Shown in pieces: positions 50,667 to 52,434 of a DNA stretch of 52,434 nt. Numbering within the stretch: the first letter of the stretch is position 1; each line of letters starts with the position of its first letter. A model generated the notes under the pieces. The model ran no database searches, was not told the DNA's origin, and worked only from the letters and a program-made list of their open reading frames with translations. Position numbers and translations under genes: made by a program. Source of the stretch: an uncultured Eubacteriales bacterium (GTDB lineage: Bacteria; Bacillota; Clostridia; Monoglobales; Monoglobaceae). Where the stretch lies: assembly GCA_905201285.1 (NCBI GenBank), contig CAJKNM010000004.1:1-52434 (forward strand), in the 5' to 3' direction.

Positions 50667-52421
50667 GTGAATTTTAAAATCGAATCTACTACAAATATAA
50701 CCTCGTCCGTCAGCCGTGTAAACGACTTTGGCAGTGCCGAGATTTATAAGCTGAATTTAAAATGGGATAAAAATAATATTAAACCAAATGACAAAGTCAA
50801 AGTATATTTTGAATATCCGATGGCTGAAATAACCAATGTCTGGCTTCCGAATTCAGCTCCTCTTTTCGGCTTACCCCGTGAGATAAAGCCCTCATGGAAA
50901 GAGACGGGCATCATCTCATCTATCGCTGTTTCAGCTCCCGTTATGACCTTTTATGACAATGCTGATAAAAATCATCTTACCATTGCTCTTTCCGAAACAA
51001 AAAAGACAATACGTTTTAATTTCGGCACTGAGGAAAAAGCGGCCTCTTTGGGATGCAGCTTTGAGATTTCGCTGATTCAATACACCGATACTGATGAAAC
51101 AGAGCTCTATCTATTTGTCGACAAGTCTGATTCATATATGTATGAATCAATAGAAAACGTTATTGATTGGTGGGAAAACGAAATAGAAATCAAGCCTATG
51201 AATGTTCCCGACTCGGCATTTGACCCGCTCTATTCGTTCTGGTACAGTTATCACCAGGATGTATATGAGAAGGATGTTGAAGACGAATGCCAATACGCAA
51301 AGGACTTCGGTTTTAAAAACGTAATCGTGGATGATGGGTGGCAGACGGATGACAATAACGGCGGCTATGCTTATTGCGGCGACTGGGAGGTATGTAATAA
51401 TAAGTTCAGCGACTTTGCCGCTCACGTTAAACGTGTTCACGCTATGGGTCTTAAATATATCCTGTGGTTCAGCGTTCCTTTCGTGGGTGAAAAATCCAAG
51501 AATTGGAACAGATTTAAGGATATGATTTTATATAAAAACAAAGATTTAGGCGCAGGTGTTCTCGACCCGAGATACAAAGAGGTAAGAGATTTTCTCACTT
51601 CTCTGTATAAAGACGCAGTAACCGAGTGGGATCTCGACGGTTTCAAGCTTGACTTCATAGATTCGTTTTCAAACCCGGATAATATACCCGCAAACGAAAA
51701 GATGGATATTCCCGACCTTCAGGACGCAATCGACGCACTTATGGTCAATATCAGAAAAGAATTAACCTCAATAAAAAGTGATATTCTCATCGAGTTCCGT
51801 CAGAAATACATAGGTCCGAACATCAGAAAGTACGGCAATATGCTTCGTGCGGCGGATTGTCCGTATGACTATCTTTCAAACAGGATATCCACCCTCGATT
51901 TAAGACTTTCAAGCGGAGAAACTGCTGTTCACTCTGATATGCTGATGTGGAATAATGATGAAAAGCCTGAAGTCGCTGCAATCCAAATTATAAACTCAAT
52001 TTTTTCAGTAGTGCAGATTTCGGTTAAGCTTAATGACCTTCCCGAAAGTCACAAAAAAATGCTCCGTTTTTGGGTTAAATTTATGGACGAAAACAAAGAC
52101 CTGCTTTTAAGGAGCAAACTGATTGTCCGTGAGCCGCATATGTATTATACGTCGGCAACCGCTTATGATGAAAAACGCGAAATCAGCGCGGTTTATTCAA
52201 ATGATAAATGTATTGAAGTAAACCACAGCGAGTCGGTTATTATAAACGGAACGGCAAGAGACTATATTATTTTAAGTTTTTCAGAGCAAGGCAAATATAA
52301 TTTTAAAGTGCTTGATTGTATGGGTAACACCGTTGACGAATCAACAATAGATGCCGATGAAAAACTTCAGAAAATAAATGTTCCGACAAGCGGAATGATT
52401 GAGCTTTCTATTGTAAAATAA
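50667..52421 (+). CDS. Alpha-galactosidase-like glycoside hydrolase (GH36/GH-D clan)
   Basis: A 584-residue enzyme of the alpha-galactosidase clan, expected to cleave alpha-linked galactose or a related sugar. There is no signal peptide, so it acts inside on imported oligosaccharides. Residues 1-160 form a beta-sandwich. The barrel starts at DPLYSFWYSYHQDVY, then GFKNVIVDDGWQTDD near 223, and GFKLDFIDSF with the probable nucleophile Asp329. The expected acid/base is the aspartate in RAADCPYDYLSNR, about Asp397. A small beta domain ends the protein (YNFKVLDCMGNTVDE). AGGAGG lies 7 bases before the GTG start at 50667. The genes around it are not sugar-related on the visible side; the next gene lies beyond the window. 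Exact substrate is not clear. Confidence 0.82.
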   Translation: MNFKIESTTNITSSVSRVNDFGSAEIYKLNLKWDKNNIKPNDKVKVYFEYPMAEITNVWLPNSAPLFGLPREIKPSWKETGIISSIAVSAPVMTFYDNADKNHLTIALSETKKTIRFNFGTEEKAASLGCSFEISLIQYTDTDETELYLFVDKSDSYMYESIENVIDWWENEIEIKPMNVPDSAFDPLYSFWYSYHQDVYEKDVEDECQYAKDFGFKNVIVDDGWQTDDNNGGYAYCGDWEVCNNKFSDFAAHVKRVHAMGLKYILWFSVPFVGEKSKNWNRFKDMILYKNKDLGAGVLDPRYKEVRDFLTSLYKDAVTEWDLDGFKLDFIDSFSNPDNIPANEKMDIPDLQDAIDALMVNIRKELTSIKSDILIEFRQKYIGPNIRKYGNMLRAADCPYDYLSNRISTLDLRLSSGETAVHSDMLMWNNDEKPEVAAIQIINSIFSVVQISVKLNDLPESHKKMLRFWVKFMDENKDLLLRSKLIVREPHMYYTSATAYDEKREISAVYSNDKCIEVNHSESVIINGTARDYIILSFSEQGKYNFKVLDCMGNTVDESTIDADEKLQKINVPTSGMIELSIVK

Positions 52422-52434
52422 ATATAATGCAAAA

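Noticed and set aside
1..52434. CRISPR arrays, tRNA or rRNA genes, insertion sequences, prophage
   Set aside because: Looked for by eye; no regular spaced repeats, cloverleaf sequences, transposase or phage genes were found. A tRNAscan-SE or ISfinder run would settle it.

Overview
The window looks like a chromosomal segment from an endospore-forming, anaerobic, monoderm Clostridia bacterium, plausibly gut-associated. Evidence: adjacent spoIVB and spo0A, 0A-box-like sites, pyruvate formate-lyase with its activase, SLH-domain (S-layer anchored) proteins, split transketolase, a CIRCE-controlled groESL operon, and many clear sigma-A promoters with extended -10 elements. No tRNA, rRNA, CRISPR array, insertion sequence or prophage gene was seen. 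I cannot name the species from the sequence alone.

Layout. 1-2180 (-): SLH/polysaccharide deacetylase and a CCA-adding enzyme that runs off the left edge. 2360-6510: an accessory stretch with a MATE transporter carrying a large internal deletion, an AraC and a WYL regulator, an intergenic structured RNA candidate (about 5011-5260), an aldose-1-epimerase-like protein and a gene remnant. 6532-13800 (-): a cytidylate-kinase-like protein, a Mbeg1-like hydrolase, split transketolase, YitT, then cysE-cysS-mrnC. 14010-18918 (+): a structured leader, a lipoprotein, a GHKL ATPase, then pflB-pflA. 19005-21148 (-): spo0A and spoIVB. 21547-23115 (+): an ECF-type S component, a cupin and a LUD protein. 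23201-38910 (-): a 15.7 kb, three-gene operon of a LuxR/MalT-type ATPase regulator followed by two giant secreted proteins of 2398 and about 2032 residues, the second anchored by three SLH domains. 39177-42041 (-): a CsoR-controlled copper operon in which copA reads in frame into copZ. 42336-48314 (+): valS-folC-GIY-YIG-dusB-proB. 48384-50338 (-): groES-groEL. 50667-52421 (+): an alpha-galactosidase-like enzyme.

Most promising for novelty: (a) the regulator plus giant surface protein operon; (b) the structured RNA at 5011-5260, whose promoter region carries TGACAT palindromes shared with the divergent WYL regulator gene; (c) the 14010-14206 leader with a possible pseudoknot, followed by a second gene whose ribosome-binding site and start codon are separated by a hairpin; (d) the copA-copZ fusion with an intact internal copZ start. 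Smaller points are a recent 19-bp tandem duplication that changes the cupin C-terminus and the in-frame 'mini-MATE'.

All function calls rest on motif reading, without database searches. RNA structures were paired by eye, without covariation or energy calculations.
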